DNA of 64,000 bases, from assembly GCF_008831285.2 (NCBI RefSeq), contig NC_045146.1, positions 4,474,972-4,538,971 on the forward strand. The letters are read 5' to 3'. The translations under genes and the position numbers were made by a program. Below, piece by piece: positions 11,252 through 23,307 of the stretch. A model generated the notes under the pieces. The model had not been told where the DNA came from. It did not search any database and saw only the letters and a program-made list of their open reading frames with translations. The stretch comes from Nymphaea colorata (Eukaryota > Streptophyta > Magnoliopsida > Nymphaeales > Nymphaeaceae). The stretch's first letter is position 1; the number at the start of each line of letters is the position of its first letter.

Positions 11252-14200
11252 ACATCTATGAGTTGCCGATTGTTTACCATTGAGCTTGCTACTTGGTGCG
11301 GCTGGGCATGGAGAAGAAGAACATGTCAAGGTTGAAATTGATTAAAGGAGATGACAGGAAAGGGAAGAGTGAAACTTGAAAGACCTCGTCAACATTGAGT
11401 TTTATGGAGGGAGATGAAAGGAAAGAATCAAACTTGAGTCTCTTTCAATACAATGAGGATTGTGCTTGACTCAGCCAACTTTGATTGGAGACCAGAATTG
11501 GACAAATTAAGACCTAGTGCATGGATCACACATGACACTGGGTTGTCCATATCTGAGCAGAGTCCAAGTCTGCATACATGTCCAGCTGTGCTGACATGGG
11601 TGTGGCACCTTATCAAGCGTGTTATTAATAGCTTGCATGTTTCTCCAAATCTCTGAAGATGATAACAACTTTTCAACTTAAACCAGCTTTTATACCAGAA
11701 ATACATTATAGAATAAGTGTTAATTTTATTTTTTACCCCTTGGACAACTCTAAAAAGAAAAAGGCTTTTGAGATAGGCCCCTATGCAGAACCTGGAATTC
11801 CTTATACAAAAATTGAGCAACATTTGTTTATTTCCTCCTCTCATGTGTGCGATAATGCATCTTAGAACACTTGCAAAAACTGACGTTTTAGGTTCCTTGA
11901 AAATGTAGCTAAGATACACTTCATATCATATTGTAGCTTAGGATAGATGTGTATCAAAGGTAGTACTTCTGCAGAACGGTATCGAAGGTTGTACTTTATA
12001 TGAGACGGAAATAATCTTGAAAATGAGACTTATTCCAAGGTTATATTTTGTTGGTTTCTTTTTGTCTACTTGTAGCATAACACTTCACAAAACATGACAG
12101 AATTTGTATCCCATTAGTTTTAGTAGCATTATATGTGATCTTATAGTGGAGTCTGCCCATATTTTGCTTGTTCTGGAACATGTTTGAGTTATATATACTT
12201 GCTGCTGCTTTCGGGCAACTTTAAATGCAAAAAAACTTCAAATATTTTATGCTAGAGGGTTGAGGAGGGCTCTATGCTAAACTATGAATTCCCTTTCAAA
12301 ATTTTATTTTCACCTCTATATGTGCAATAGTGCTTCTTAGACCACTTGCAAGGGACAGCTCTAGAAGGCTTCATATTACCTGAACAAAATCTTGTCAGGG
12401 AAAGGTTTCATTCACGTCTAATCCATGTCGAGTAGACCTCAGTTGTTGTAAGACGGTTAGAGATCAAATTCTCCTTCCACTGCTTGGAAACTCATGGTTT
12501 AATTTTTATGTCACTCCCTGATGGGGGTTCTCTTTCTAGGGATCTCTCATGCAGGAATGCCTTCTTTATATTATGTATGGCCCAACCTGCCATTGGTAGC
12601 ACGAAGAAAGGGCGTTATTAGACAGAAGATACAAGGATCAATATAGTGAATACAGTACATTTTTATTCTACATATCGATCCTTACATCCTCTACAACTGG
12701 TGGAGTGGCAGCCAGTTTTGGTATGTTGGGAGATATCATTATTGCTGAACCCAATGCTTACATTGCATTCGTTGAACAAACAACAATGCCTTGGCTTAAA
12801 AAAAATTAACTTTGGCAATGAAGTCAATTGATTAGGAAAAATTGTATCCCATTAGACCATACATCTATCTTGGCATAATCAGATAATGGGCAGGAGCATA
12901 AACTAAAACATTTTGGTGCCACAAAGTGTTTTTTAGTGGCCAAAACCTGTTCATTAGAGAGGGCCTCAAAAGATAGTTTTTCTGCTGTGCGAAATGACAT
13001 CTTTTTTGGTATCATTTCAATAAAAAGTAGACAAACTACAATCCCTTCGAATTGAGTATGATTGTATGTTTCGTATAATTTGGATCTGCTATTTTGGGGT
13101 CAATCTGTTACGAAGTGGGCTATATAGTTATGGTTCATTCACATTAAACATCTAATTGAAGAAAGGCAAAGAGGACCTCCTTCCGAGGGGGGCTGAGCCA
13201 TCATTGACATACCACTCTGGAAGAGCTAGAATTCTAACACTTGTGCTAGGACCTACGGGCCGGGGCAGAAAAATGGCATAAATTCTCAACCTTTGTACCA
13301 TCTCATTTTTTGACAGTAAGAAATGAAGTGGTTTTTAGAAAAGACAGGAATTAACATATAAGATTGTTCATAAGATACAGAGGTGTATCAAAGTTTGCAA
13401 ATATTGTTTCATAAGATACAGATGTGTATCAAAGTTTGCAAACCTTATATGAGATGAATATATTTCTGGTTGTATTTTATTGGTCTTCTTTATATCTGCA
13501 ATATGTAGCATAATGTGTCATAGGAGACGACACGATCTGTATGACTGTATCACATTAACTTTAGGCGCATAAATACGTGACCATCTATCTGAGTCTGATT
13601 CTATTTTGTTTTCTTGGGTGATATTTGAGTTGTATCGATTTCCTGCTTGTTTATGTAACACTAATTTCTGACCTTTTCAGTTTCTCATATGATTTACATT
13701 CAAAATCTTTATTTTTTCATTATTTCACTTTAAAATTGTGATATTTTTGTAGTATGGCTACCTGTGACTGCTTCAAATATATTGTTTTCATGGTCTATAT
13801 CTGTAAATATAAGCACCTACTTGAGTGGTAAATGGAGTTCCATGAATGCATGAGCTTTTGTTTATGCGTTGGTGAAAGTACTTATTCATTGTCTTTTTTT
13901 GTCTAATCCTGTTTATTTTTTACCAACCAGAAACCAAAGACTGCCTCTTGGGGCACAGTGAAGAGAGAAAAACCTGTCCATCAGAATTCAAAAGATGAGA
14001 CTAAGGAATGGTGGCCCGTAGTTACTAGGATTTCCAACAAGTTCAAATCAATTTTGGTAACTCTTGGTCAGATTTTCTTTTATCCTGTTCCTTGGCTGAA
14101 GCCATCCATGCTTGAGAAGGAAGACGGCAAGGACCATCTTGTAATGCCTGAGGATGAGACAGTCCTAAAAAATGTGCAGAAACAGTGGCATTCGTGGACA

Positions 14201-14566
14201 GCTCCTGACACCCAACAAGTTAATCCTGCTACAAATGATTTTGCACAACAGAAGCCATCAAAGACCAAACCAAGTGGATTGAAGGATCAATCAACATCAG
14301 CTAAATTGAGATCCTTCAAGAGACAAGAAATTCCAGATTTCTATGGAGCAACAGAGACCTCTCAGCATATGTTACATGCTAGCAAGAGCATGAAAGAAAA
14401 GAGTAGGCATCGTCACCATGATAAGACAAGAGAAGTTGTATTTGGAGCTCTAGGGAATACATCAAAGCCAATGGAAATCAAATCTGTGGACTATGGAGAT
14501 CCGAAATTTGACCATTACAACATCAGAAGGAAATTTGGTAATGATGAAGATCATTTTCAATTTTAA
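4443..14566 (+). CDS. NHL-repeat protein with signal peptide and one membrane segment
   Basis: Seven exons with GT-AG borders join in frame: 4443-4527, 4620-4691, 4794-4961, 6599-6769, 7115-7324, 8908-8996 and 13931-14566, giving 476 residues. The product starts with a signal peptide ([20 protein letters not shown], cut near residue 25). Three NHL repeats follow at about residues 75-102, 136-162 and 190-217, each ending in a [FYV]-V-[DA]-[SDR] strand and R-x-I, as in a small beta-propeller. A hydrophobic helix at about 237-253 is followed by a 200-residue polar tail rich in Lys, Ser and Gln, so the propeller is predicted to face the lumen or apoplast and the tail the cytosol. This layout matches the plant NHL-domain proteins related to Arabidopsis At1g70280. 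Their biochemical role is not established. The start was chosen because it opens the signal peptide directly after the CT-rich leader. All splice phases agree. The last intron is 4.9 kb. Confidence 0.9.
4962..6598 (+). other. Intron 3 of the NHL-repeat gene, with internal repeats
   Basis: The intron holds three related stretches that share a GTTTACATTTAA-type core followed by an AT-rich segment and 'GACATTAC...ATCA': about 5,429-5,515, 5,511-5,600 and a more diverged one at about 6,003-6,090. Between them (about 5,650-5,970) lies a C-rich block containing CCCCCCCCAACCCCC and a GGGCGGGCTGCCCCCGCCC near-palindrome. No coding function is recognised in it. Confidence 0.5.
9272..9323. repeat. (CA)n then (TA)n microsatellite
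   Basis: About 29 bases of CA repeat run into about 23 bases of TA repeat. Confidence 0.95.
9721..9748. repeat. (AT)n microsatellite
   Basis: A pure AT dinucleotide run of about 28 bases in intron 6 of the NHL gene. Confidence 0.95.
10250..10680. other. Possible mitochondrial-like insert (NUMT candidate) in intron 6
   Basis: This block is far less AT-rich than its flanks and has even base composition with little low-complexity sequence. It carries phrases typical of plant mitochondrial intergenic DNA, such as GAAAGAGAGGGACCAAGC, GCGAAGTTGTAGGAGCGAGC and TGACCAATCTAGCCCGC. A 95-codon open frame runs through it (10,272-10,559, plus) but resembles no known protein. The assignment rests on style alone and needs alignment to an organelle genome. 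Confidence 0.3.
10807..10860. repeat. (TA)n then (GA)n microsatellite
   Basis: A TA run passes directly into a GA run; together they span about 54 bases. Confidence 0.95.
11052..11250. repeat. Cluster of (GA)n and (CA)n microsatellites
   Basis: Pure GA runs occur at 11,052-11,086 and 11,211-11,250, with a short CA run at about 11,192-11,206 just before the second. The open frames of Ser-Leu and Ser-Leu-type repeats on the minus strand here are translations of these tracts and not genes. Confidence 0.95.
11745..13660. repeat. Diverged direct repeats within intron 6
   Basis: The stretch at about 11,938-12,215 (GTGTATCAAAGG ... TTATATGAGACGG ... TATTTTGTTGGT ... GTAGCATAA ... GTTTGAGTTATATA) recurs at about 13,380-13,660 in the same order with many substitutions. 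A second pair is about 11,760-11,880 and 12,241-12,360 (CTATGC...GAATTCC...CACTTGCAA). At 13,376-13,445 a unit of about 42 bases with core GATGTGTATCAAAGTTTGCAAA is present twice in tandem. The pattern is best explained by old local duplication of one element. Confidence 0.6.
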
Positions 14567-17500
14567 ATGTACCATCTTACATTGATTTCATCGGGTGGCA
14601 AGCTAGATCATTTGAAGATGATAGTTTCCTCTGTACACTATATATTAGCACAGTAGGTGATGGTTTCATGTTCTGTATACTACATATATCACACTGGTCA
14701 GTGTTTGGCAAGTCAAGGGCCCAAAGTAGGAGAAGGTGATTTTTTATTTGATTCAAATTTGCTGCACCTAGATTTGCTGGGGCTGGGCTTTTTGGTGTAC
14801 ACGGTTTAATTACAGGCTGAGCTACTCAAGCCACTTAAAGACCCATTCATGTCAGCTCAATTAGCTTTGGCTTGTACAAGGTGGGTTCATCTTTCTCGAC
14901 TGATACCACTTGATTTTGGTTACCTTGATATCTGAACTTTTGAAATTTACTTTGAATTATTGTATGAAATGATGGTTGTGTCCCCTGGCAAAAGCACGAT
15001 TTCATTGTTTCACATATAATTTATTTGTTTAGAATGCATCTGGTTATTGAAGGCAGGATTCAGCGTGAATTCCTTTTCTCTGCTAGGTTGACGGTGTTTA
15101 AAGCCTTTATCTTTGTTGGCCCGCTTTTATACCTTAGCTGAACCCATTACTAATGAATGAAATATATGATGTGGTATGTATATCAGTTCCTTGTTTGAGG
15201 TCTACATGACATTGGAGGATTAGTCTTTCAGCATGACAGAAGCCGCTCAATCAAAACCTGCACGTAGCCTGGCTACATTTTCCTTTAATATAGGTAGTAA
15301 TTTTCTGTTATTTTGCATTACATAGGTTCTTTTCAACCATTTCTAAAGCTTAATTCGATGCCATAATATTTTGGGTTCCCAGTAAGGCCAACAGTGTCGC
15401 GCGAGTGCTGACTATGGGTTTTGACTTCTTTCCTTGGTGGGTCAGTTATTTTGTGCTGTTACTTCTTTTTCCCTTTTGGGCTTGAAATGTTGGGAGACGA
15501 GTTTGAGTCTCAAGGGTTGCTTGATGAGCTTCAGTTCAATCTCAGCACGTTCTTACGTACATTGGAGCTCCAGGGCGGATCTTGAGGGAGGCGTAATTTC
15601 CTAGAAACACCTTTGCTGTCCAATTACTGCGTTCAGCCCCCCAGCGATAACTCCCCAATCCTGCGTCATCCTAGACGTTCCAGGTCATGTGGATGATAGA
15701 CGCTCCTGTGGGTACATGCACAGGCTCAATGTCTGCCACGGATCGAGACCCATCTCGAACTACCTCGCTTATTGCGCATATGGAAGTTCAAACTTCAAAC
15801 AGGTTGGCTGGAGAGCAGCCCTTCAGCGGGACTTTGCACCCTGATAAAGCAGTATCCCTCCGAAGAAAAAAACCGACAATGTGCATTTTTTCTATTCTAT
15901 TTGCACTTGTAGATTGAGAGGGTTGTGGAAAGCGACAACGATAGCGGCCAACATTCGAGTGAGGTGGAGAAGAAATATGTAGGAATTTGATAAAGATAGC
16001 TAACTACTACCTGACCTCAATATCAGATGCGCTCATAAAATATTCAACCAAGCGTAGTATATGGATAGGTGTTAAAAATTAGTTTTCCCTGGATGTCCGA
16101 GTGCTTCTGTTTCCAATCAAACGTGCTGCTACTGGGGGTGGCGGTCAGTCATACATACATATATATATATATGCACATGATCAACATTAATACATTAGAT
16201 AAAAAAACCAAGCAGCGTAAACTTCTGCTCCCCCAAAAAAGAAAGAAACAGAACAATAAACCCATTACAGATTAGAAATCAAAATGAAGAAGCTGCACAG
16301 GTCACAACTTCTCAAAACCTTATCTGCCTTCAAATGTTCCTTCCATTTTCCAAAGCAGCTCTGGACCTCTAGGGCAGGGGAAATAGGAAGGGGTTTTGGC
16401 CTCTTTGGGGTAGCCCCCTCATCCCCACTGTTTTCATAAACTGGTTGATTTCCACAGTTGGAAGTTGATCTGATATGTGAATGGCTTTGAAAGGTCTTTG
16501 ATTGCTTTCTATTTGCTAGGCAAATGTTTCCTGCATCCCTTGACTGATGCAAGTCTCCTCTTCCATCGCTTGCTATTGGAGACGATCTCCATTCTGTTTC
16601 TTCCATTTACTTTGCTCAACTACTCGAGATTTTCGTTTCTGCTTCATCTTCTTTGCAACAAGCTCTCTTTCTTCTTGAGAGTGCTATAATAAGCTATTGA
16701 CTCTTCCCACCATTCTGTACTTAAATGGGGCCTTCTCTGCTGTGAACAGTTCTATGGCAACTTTCTAGTTAACTCTGGACAACGCCAACTGGTGGAGAAG
16801 ATTGAATGCTATCCTTGGGGACGTCGGAAGTGGCCCAGTTCGAGGGCTGATCTGAGTCGGTATGTTACTTGCATAGTAGTTAGTAACAACCTGTTCCTGC
16901 TTCTCATTGGTAAGATCATTCAAGGCTATCTAAGCTCCAATGCTTGCGTGGACAATGTTTGAGGTCGTTCTTCTCTGCCTTCAGTTTTCTTCTTGGCTGT
17001 CATTACCTGACTGTTTTTTTTGGTTGGGAATGACTGTATTTAGTCACTTGCTCTTTTTGCTCTGCCTGATGCTCAGCATCCATTTTTGTATAGCTTTGGT
17101 CTCTGTAAATATCTGTTTTTTTTTTTGTTAATAAAGCCGGGAGCAATCCATCCCTCAACACTGCCGTTGCAAGGACCAGACATATTAAGGAGTCGCAAAT
17201 CATGGACATTGCCATGTCGAAGCTGGTTGTTCATAATGCTGTGGATCACTGGGGATGCACAAGCTTAAGCTGTCGATCCAACCCAGAGCATTTTGATACG
17301 GATATGACACGCCGAGAGTAAAATAAATAAAAAAGAACGAGGAAGCACAGACGATCATGGCCGTAACGGTCAGAGAGGAACCATATCCAAGTCAAAAGGG
17401 ACGTATAAATGAATACAAACTTCTATTGATATCGGAAATTTCAACTAAATATACAGGAACAGCGCGTCAACTTCACAAATGCCAAAGGTAAATGTTAAGA

Positions 17501-17713
17501 TTTGTCATGAATATGGAGGCTCTCATACTCGATGAACAAAATATCCCTCTCTTCCCACATTGATGGGCAGAGCTGGAGTTTCTGACACAAATCGAAACCA
17601 CCCATGTAAATAGCCAAGGCCTATGCGTAACTGGCTCTTGAATGTTGGCAACGTAATCTAAGAACCAGAACAAGACTTCAACTGATTTTCAGAAGATGCA
17701 TTACAACAATTCT
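14567..17713. other. Intergenic spacer between convergent genes
   Basis: The spacer must contain the 3' untranslated regions of the NHL gene (left) and of ERD2 (right). I see no other gene. Open frames at 15,687-15,917 (plus), 16,265-16,606 (minus) and 16,477-16,689 (plus) do not match a family I recognise and lack supporting exons. The stretch 15,540-15,960 is somewhat richer in G and C. A short TA microsatellite sits at 16,151-16,172. Confidence 0.5.
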
Positions 17714-20700
17714 TCAAGATGGCAATTGTAATTTGGCGTTATTCTTCCAGCTGCCACAAAACAGAAAAAGAACATTATATACAAGAAGTTACTTCAAATA
17801 ATGGTATAAATAAGCATGGAAAACTGGTAACACCGCCATTTAGAGGTTAAGTCCTAAGCAGCAAGTGCAAGACAAGAAGGAATAACTGCCAGCGCATCTC
17901 ATCTGTGACCTGGTTCCTACAAAAATTTAACCTTGCTCTTCGAGGTCCAGTATGAACTATGGATACATTGGTACAAAATAGTAAAGTTTAAAGTCAGTCA
18001 TGTAAATCAATCATTTAGTATTACCTGATAAAGTAGTAGTAGAAGAAATCTGCATAAAGAGCTGTCTGCACAAAACCTGAGATTGAAGCTGAAAAATGCA
18101 CCAAGAATTAGTCTACACATATTCTATTAAATAAAAGCAGAAAGCACCACCCGTTATCCACTTACATATCCACCGAACATAGTGTTTCTCCATCAAGTAG
18201 CGATAAATCCAATTGAGACAATAGAATGCCCTGTAAGCCCTGCAAACAAATTAATAACATATATGAACACATGTTGACGGAATTCTCTCCCTCTCTCTCC
18301 AGGATGCTTGTTTAAATCACAAGTTTGGGCAGTTTGATTCACATTCTTCATTCAATGCATCTCTAGCTAGTTTGTCTTTCTGTCCCATATATCTTTCCAA
18401 CAAATAATTCAACTTTCATTTCCAACAAGTAATTCACCTTTCACTATACTGTTTCAGCTCAAGAGGAAGCTCTTGAGAAAAAGCTCCTTTATACAGAAGA
18501 AAAAGAGAAAATGGAGATATTTAAAGCCCACAGATGGATATAAAAGATATTGGTATTTCAAGTAGAGTGTACAACCACTGGCTAGAGATGATAAAATTTG
18601 ATAATTGATCTTGACATTCACAAGCAAAACCATACCCAAGGAAGCAAACGTATTGCCCAGTCAGATTGTCAACATTCCCACTCCTTTGTAGTAAAACCAA
18701 CTGTGGAAGAATGGCCACCGCCTCTAAGTATATAGAGAACGCCCAAAAGACCTGCAATGCAGAGATTATAACAGCAAAAAATCTCTGAGGATGCTATGCT
18801 ACTATCAAGGAGATGCTGAAACAGATGAGGAATTAAAATAGACGAAATATTTATTACATAGGAGGATTGCAAATATGGACATGCATAGTAAACCATTTCA
18901 ATAGTCTATTGCATAGTGTACAGCACTAGGACAAACATATGCTTGTAAATGTAATCAAGCTACTCTCTTGCAATGACAAACCAGAAAACAATTCTCAATT
19001 ACACAAATTGCCCAAACTTGGAACAAGTTCTAACATTATATACATGATACATAAAATTCTTTTATTACAAGTATGTTTAGCAATTCCCATGTCCACCGAT
19101 AATTATAAACCAGTTGAAGGGCTTACATAGCACCATCGTGGCCAGGGCCACATAGAATACCTCCAGGGTTCAGGCCATTGTCTTTGGTTAAGCTAGAGGG
19201 CCATCCTATAAATCCTTGTCAACAGGTCCTCAACATTCTTATTTCCTAAAACGCTAAAAGGATATATCTCCTCATAAAATCGCAAGGGCCTGCTGTAAGT
19301 CTAAAACCTTTAGAAGATTGACTACTTCACAAATGCCAACACAAATCACAGGCTTCCACTTAGTTCATAAGTAAAGGGTTCAACATTGGATAGCTCAAAA
19401 GAGACCAAATCAAATTCTTCCATAAAACGAGAGATGAAGCCAAACATTTCCAGTCCACGAAGGCAAGAGGAAATTCAGCATATACAGCTAACAGCCAGAA
19501 AGTCTGGAAGTTGCACATAGGATTGCAGCAGTTCCTTTATCTTTGTATGGATCCACCCCTCGATCCCTTATTCCTAAAGGACAAAATGAAACTCAAGCTG
19601 CTGGTAGACCTATGACTGAACAAAAATGTCTGACTTAGTCCTCTAAAAGTCTATGAAACGGTTGAGGCTCTTTCCAGTATGAGATGCATTTCATCATCTT
19701 GAAAGTGTGTTTCTTGCTGCTCCATGAGATTCCATTCTCAATGTGAGGAAAGAAAAAAAGAGAAAATTATCAAGAGAATTTGGCTTTAAGAGAGATGATG
19801 AAAAAGGACACAAAGTTACCTCTCTAATAGTAAACTTTTCGTGAACAAGTAATGCCAGAAGAAAGGAGGCTGCTACAAGAAAATAGTGGCGGAAGGTATC
19901 TTGATCTTTGTCATAAGTTCGTCTTACAATGGGGTGTGCACGCATACACCAAACAATTGCTAGTGAGCTAACAATGAAGACCACCTTCATGACAGCATTG
20001 TAGAGTGATATGAAATCAGTGAACAGATCCAAGTAGCGAGTGATGAACACAAACACGTAAAGCTCTTGAGTCTTCAAAGAGATCCCTAATCACAAAATGA
20101 AAATAAAGTTACATTAACACGTAATAAATTCTATAGAATTACAAAAAAAAATGAAAAAAAGAAAAGGATGAAGGATGAAGGATGAAGGATGAAGTTTAAG
20201 TATCAGAATGATTTTGAGCAAAACTGCTAAACAGACAGAACCATGTTATGGGATTTCTTAAACATGCATGAGTTATTCAGGACTCAGATAGTAAAAATGC
20301 AAAGCCTTCGTCAGGACACAGTGGGAGAACAACAAATAAGGCACTTGGAATTCATGCTGCTGGTTTGTGCAGGATGCAAGAAAACAATTTAATAGAATAT
20401 GCTTCCATAAATCCACAAATCCACCATTCAGTCATAGCAACAATCCATCATGCTCAGCAATGCATCATGTTCGAACTGGTTGAATAAAAACAACCACTTG
20501 AACAGAGAGGGCTAGCGTTATGCCAGCCACAAGTGAGTGTGAGGTTCTGTCTTCCAGAAAGGTTTTCCTAGCGGTACCATACAGAAACCATGATAAACTA
20601 CCTAGGGAAAATTACACCCTCGCAATTATAGACCAAACTGAGAAACTTTAACATAAAGTGAATCCATACGTACTCACATATCAAGGGTCAGAGTTGAAAC

Positions 20701-21693
20701 CTGGGGCACATTCTTGGGACAGCCTAATCCCACCCAATGGAAAAAGCCTAACCCACAATTTCGGAAGTAAAATGCTTAACAGGACTTGGAGGCAGCAAAC
20801 CCTAAACCTAATGCCTAACAGAAAAGCAAATGTTAAACCTAGGAAGAGCAAATGTTAAACCTAGGAAGAACATAAGGAAGCAAATGCTACAAATAGAAAG
20901 CACATAATGCTACAAATAGAAAGCACATAAAAAGCAGAGACTGCAACTAGGTGAAAAAATAAGACGAACTCGCCCAGATTTTTTAATTAAAAGCCTAAAA
21001 CACTTCCCGTTTTCACCTAAAAAGCGCTTAATCGCAATAAAAAAGTAGAATCTCAAAACAGCATTACATAAATGGAACAAGTGAACCTTAACTCTCATGA
21101 CAACACGAAGTCAAATACTGATAAGGAAGATTACATAAAACCTTACTCCCATGCCCAACACGAACGCAAATACTGAAATCAGGAAGAGCACATAGAGAAG
21201 CAAAGACCATTAGAATTTCAACCAAGACACTAAGAATCTCCTTTGTTTCCTGAGAACGGGGAGGAAAGAACAACATCCACCAAAAAAACCGCAATGGCTT
21301 GAAACCTACGTATAGTCAAAATGCCACCAAAATCCGGCCCATGGCTTCGAGAGGAACACGAATCAGCCACGTCATATCACACCATTATCAGAACAAAAAA
21401 TAGAACCACATCAAACTCCACAACGGAAGAAACCCCAATCTCAATCCAAAATATAGAAATAGCTTCAATGCATAGACCAAAAGAAACCATATCTAAGCAT
21501 AGTTACACGAAAATATCCGAAGAATTCAGGGGATTGATCAATCAACGAATTCGATGAGAACCAAAGTCAGTAAAAACATCTTAGCAGCAAGAAACTACCA
21601 ACCGGCGCAGGATTTCGTCGCGTAGATCTTCAGGAGGAGAACGAGGACGCTGATTAGGTGGGTCATGTCCCCGGCCAACCGGAAGATGTTCAT
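17714..21693 (-). CDS. ERD2: K/HDEL receptor, ER lumen protein-retaining receptor
   Basis: The product is a seven-helix Golgi/ER membrane receptor that binds the C-terminal HDEL or KDEL signal of escaped ER residents and returns them in COPI vesicles. Six exons join in phase on the minus strand: 21693-21603, 20085-19820, 18751-18636, 18239-18166, 18088-18025 and 17750-17714, giving 215 residues, the usual length for this family. Hallmarks are the N-terminus [33 protein letters not shown], the [13 protein letters not shown] segment, [29 protein letters not shown] and [10 protein letters not shown]. The last exon has only 37 coding bases and encodes [12 protein letters not shown], keeping the conserved Leu-x-Leu-Pro end that plant ERD2 needs for Golgi residence (final Ala is Ser here). 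All borders are GT-AG. The start is the conserved MNIF methionine. No breaks were seen, so the gene looks functional. Confidence 0.97.
20086..21602 (-). other. Intron 1 of ERD2
   Basis: The 1.5-kb intron carries short tandem repeats: a unit of about 22 bases with core GCAAATGTTAAACCTAGGAA twice at about 20,826-20,871, and one with core ATGCTACAAATAGAAAGCAC twice at about 20,885-20,931. No embedded gene is seen. Confidence 0.75.
20166..20194. repeat. (GGATGAA)4 microsatellite just upstream of ERD2 exon 2
   Basis: Four head-to-tail copies of the heptamer GGATGAA lie in intron 1, about 80 bases from the acceptor of exon 2. Confidence 0.9.
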
Positions 21694-22000
21694 GGCGCCG
21701 TCGAGATGCAAGAGCTGGAGCAACAAGGAGAAGGAGAGAAAGGGGTTTTCTTTTGGAGTTGCTTCTTCGAGACTCTCCTCTCGTGACCAACGTGGGAATT
21801 CCTTTTCCGGTGGGATTTCTCTCAGGAGGAGGGAAAACAGAAAAATGAAAGAGAGAGAAGCCCTTCTGTCTGGCGGTTCCGCTTTTAGTGTCTCTCGCCT
21901 CTCTCTCTCTCTCTCTCTCTCGTAGATTTTGCTCAAATCAGTGTTGGCACCGTACCGGTTTACAAACAGGTACGGCACCTTTTATTAATTTATAAATAAT
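21694..22000 (-). promoter_or_regulatory. Leader and probable promoter of ERD2
   Basis: Upstream of the ERD2 start (read on the minus strand) is a leader region with a GA tract, seen on the plus strand as (CT)n at 21,898-21,921. A TATTTATAAATT box lies near 21,985-21,996 on the minus strand, about 295 bases before the start codon, a reasonable position for a TATA box with a long leader. The transcription start is not defined by sequence alone. Confidence 0.35.
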
Positions 22001-22800
22001 ACCAGGGGTAATTTGAAAAACTTAAAATATAAAAAAATGTATTCTCAGAACCATACTTAAATAACATTTGGACGACGGGCTGGACCAGCTTGTATATGCT
22101 TACACGCGACAATATGACAATAGATTGTTAGCGAAAGAGAATAAAATAGTCGACGATCTTAATATAATAAAAAATACAAATAATAATAAGCAAGGAATTA
22201 ACGGGATGGAAACAAAAGGATAAAAAAGTCTTCACTTGCAATGTACCCTTAATACGATATATTTATATAATTTTAATATTTATGTAAGAAAAACCGCCTT
22301 ATGTGAACTTCCGAAGACCATATTTTTATCGGATATGATACATCTTTTAACTTAAGGATTACGCTTGTAATTATTTGTAATAAAAAAAAAACATACCAAA
22401 ATATGACAATGACTCGTCCCTTTCCCTTGTGACACAATCTGTTCATATAGTTACTCTTCGTTCTTTAGCTTTTATATTTATGATATACACGAATATAGTT
22501 ACTGCACAATTTAATTTATTGCCTCTTTTATTGTAGAGGAGGACCATGGAGAACACTGACAACCTTGGCTCTTCGTGAGGCTGAACAATCTCTTCATGAT
22601 ACTAAGCCATTCTTGGTGATGTTCACAATCCCTTGCATGTAGCCAGATGGACACGTGTTATGACTATTTGTTTGAGTTGGGTGCAAATTATTGCCAATGG
22701 TATCCAAATCGCCATTCAACATTGGTGAAGGTGAGAATATGCCCCTTCAAACTTGGCATGGTGAAAGCCCATGAGCCAAGTTTGGAATAGTGAATAATGA
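22001..22800. other. AT-rich spacer, no gene seen
   Basis: No recognisable gene or transposon domain. It may be the decayed 3' part of the minus-strand copia remnant that starts at 23,200. Confidence 0.4.
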
Positions 22801-22819
22801 TTTTTTTTTTTTTATATGG

Positions 22820-23200
22820 GTTTGTCAAAATGATTAGTGTAGATTGCTTAAAAATTGATTAGTTAATTGACCTTGAATAATTTTTTCATGAATAAAATGA
22901 TGGTCAATTTCCACATGTTTCGTTCAATTATGAGAAACTAAGTTGATGGTTGTATGTAAAGCTAATAGAGTGTCAACAAAAATGAATATTGTTTCTCTTG
23001 CATATAGGTACTTAAAACTAAAGTCAGAAATGATGGCAGTTTAGATAGACTTAAAGCATGACTTGTTGCTTGTGGCTTCAATCAAGCTCTTGGCATAGAC
23101 TTTCTTGGTATAATCTATATGCATTCTCATATGCTGATTGGGCTGGATGATCCACCATTTGTTGCTCCACTACCGGGTTTTGTCTATTTTATGCTGTAAA
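22820..23200 (-). pseudogene. Ty1/copia RNase H fragment
   Basis: On the minus strand at about 22,980-22,870 the translation reads VDTLLALHTTINLVSHN, a stop, then TKHVEIDHHFIHEKI. This corresponds to the end of the copia RNase H domain, whose usual form is D-N-x-[SA]-A-[IL]-x-[LI] ... N-P-V-F-H-x-R-T-K-H-I-E-[IV]-D-x-H-F-[VI]-R-[ED]-K. The family's conserved Arg of RTKH is replaced by a stop codon. No LTR, integrase or complete RT is attached, so this is a fragment of a dead element. Confidence 0.7.
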
Positions 23201-23307
23201 ATGCGTTTCTTGGAGTGTGAAGCAACAAGCAATTTTGCTTAAACTAGCTCTAAAGAGCTTTAGGTTCAACTGTTGTCAAAGTTACTTTGATAACATGTAT
23301 TGTTACA

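Larger units (their letters stand above)
8997..13930 (+). other. Intron 6 of the NHL-repeat gene, 4.9 kb, repeat-rich
   Basis: The intron separates the transmembrane exon from the long C-terminal exon. It contains several microsatellites, a GC-richer block at 10,250-10,680 that resembles plant mitochondrial intergenic DNA, and diverged direct repeats between 11,745 and 13,660. No independent gene is recognised. Splicing is supported by phase: exon 6 ends exactly on a codon (ATG, then GTAACC) and exon 7 starts on a codon after ACCAACCAG. Confidence 0.7.

Noticed and set aside
11037-11329. Ser-Leu-rich open frames on the minus strand
   Set aside because: They are translations of GA and CA microsatellites inside an intron.
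16265-16689. Possible small gene on either strand between the NHL gene and ERD2
   Set aside because: The frames are short, lack a domain and do not link to further exons. The region may be 3' untranslated or intergenic sequence.
17917-17956. Alternative last exon of ERD2 encoding [13 protein letters not shown]
   Set aside because: It is in phase with an AG acceptor, but its tail does not match the family, whereas 17,750-17,714 gives the conserved tail and the standard length of 215 residues.
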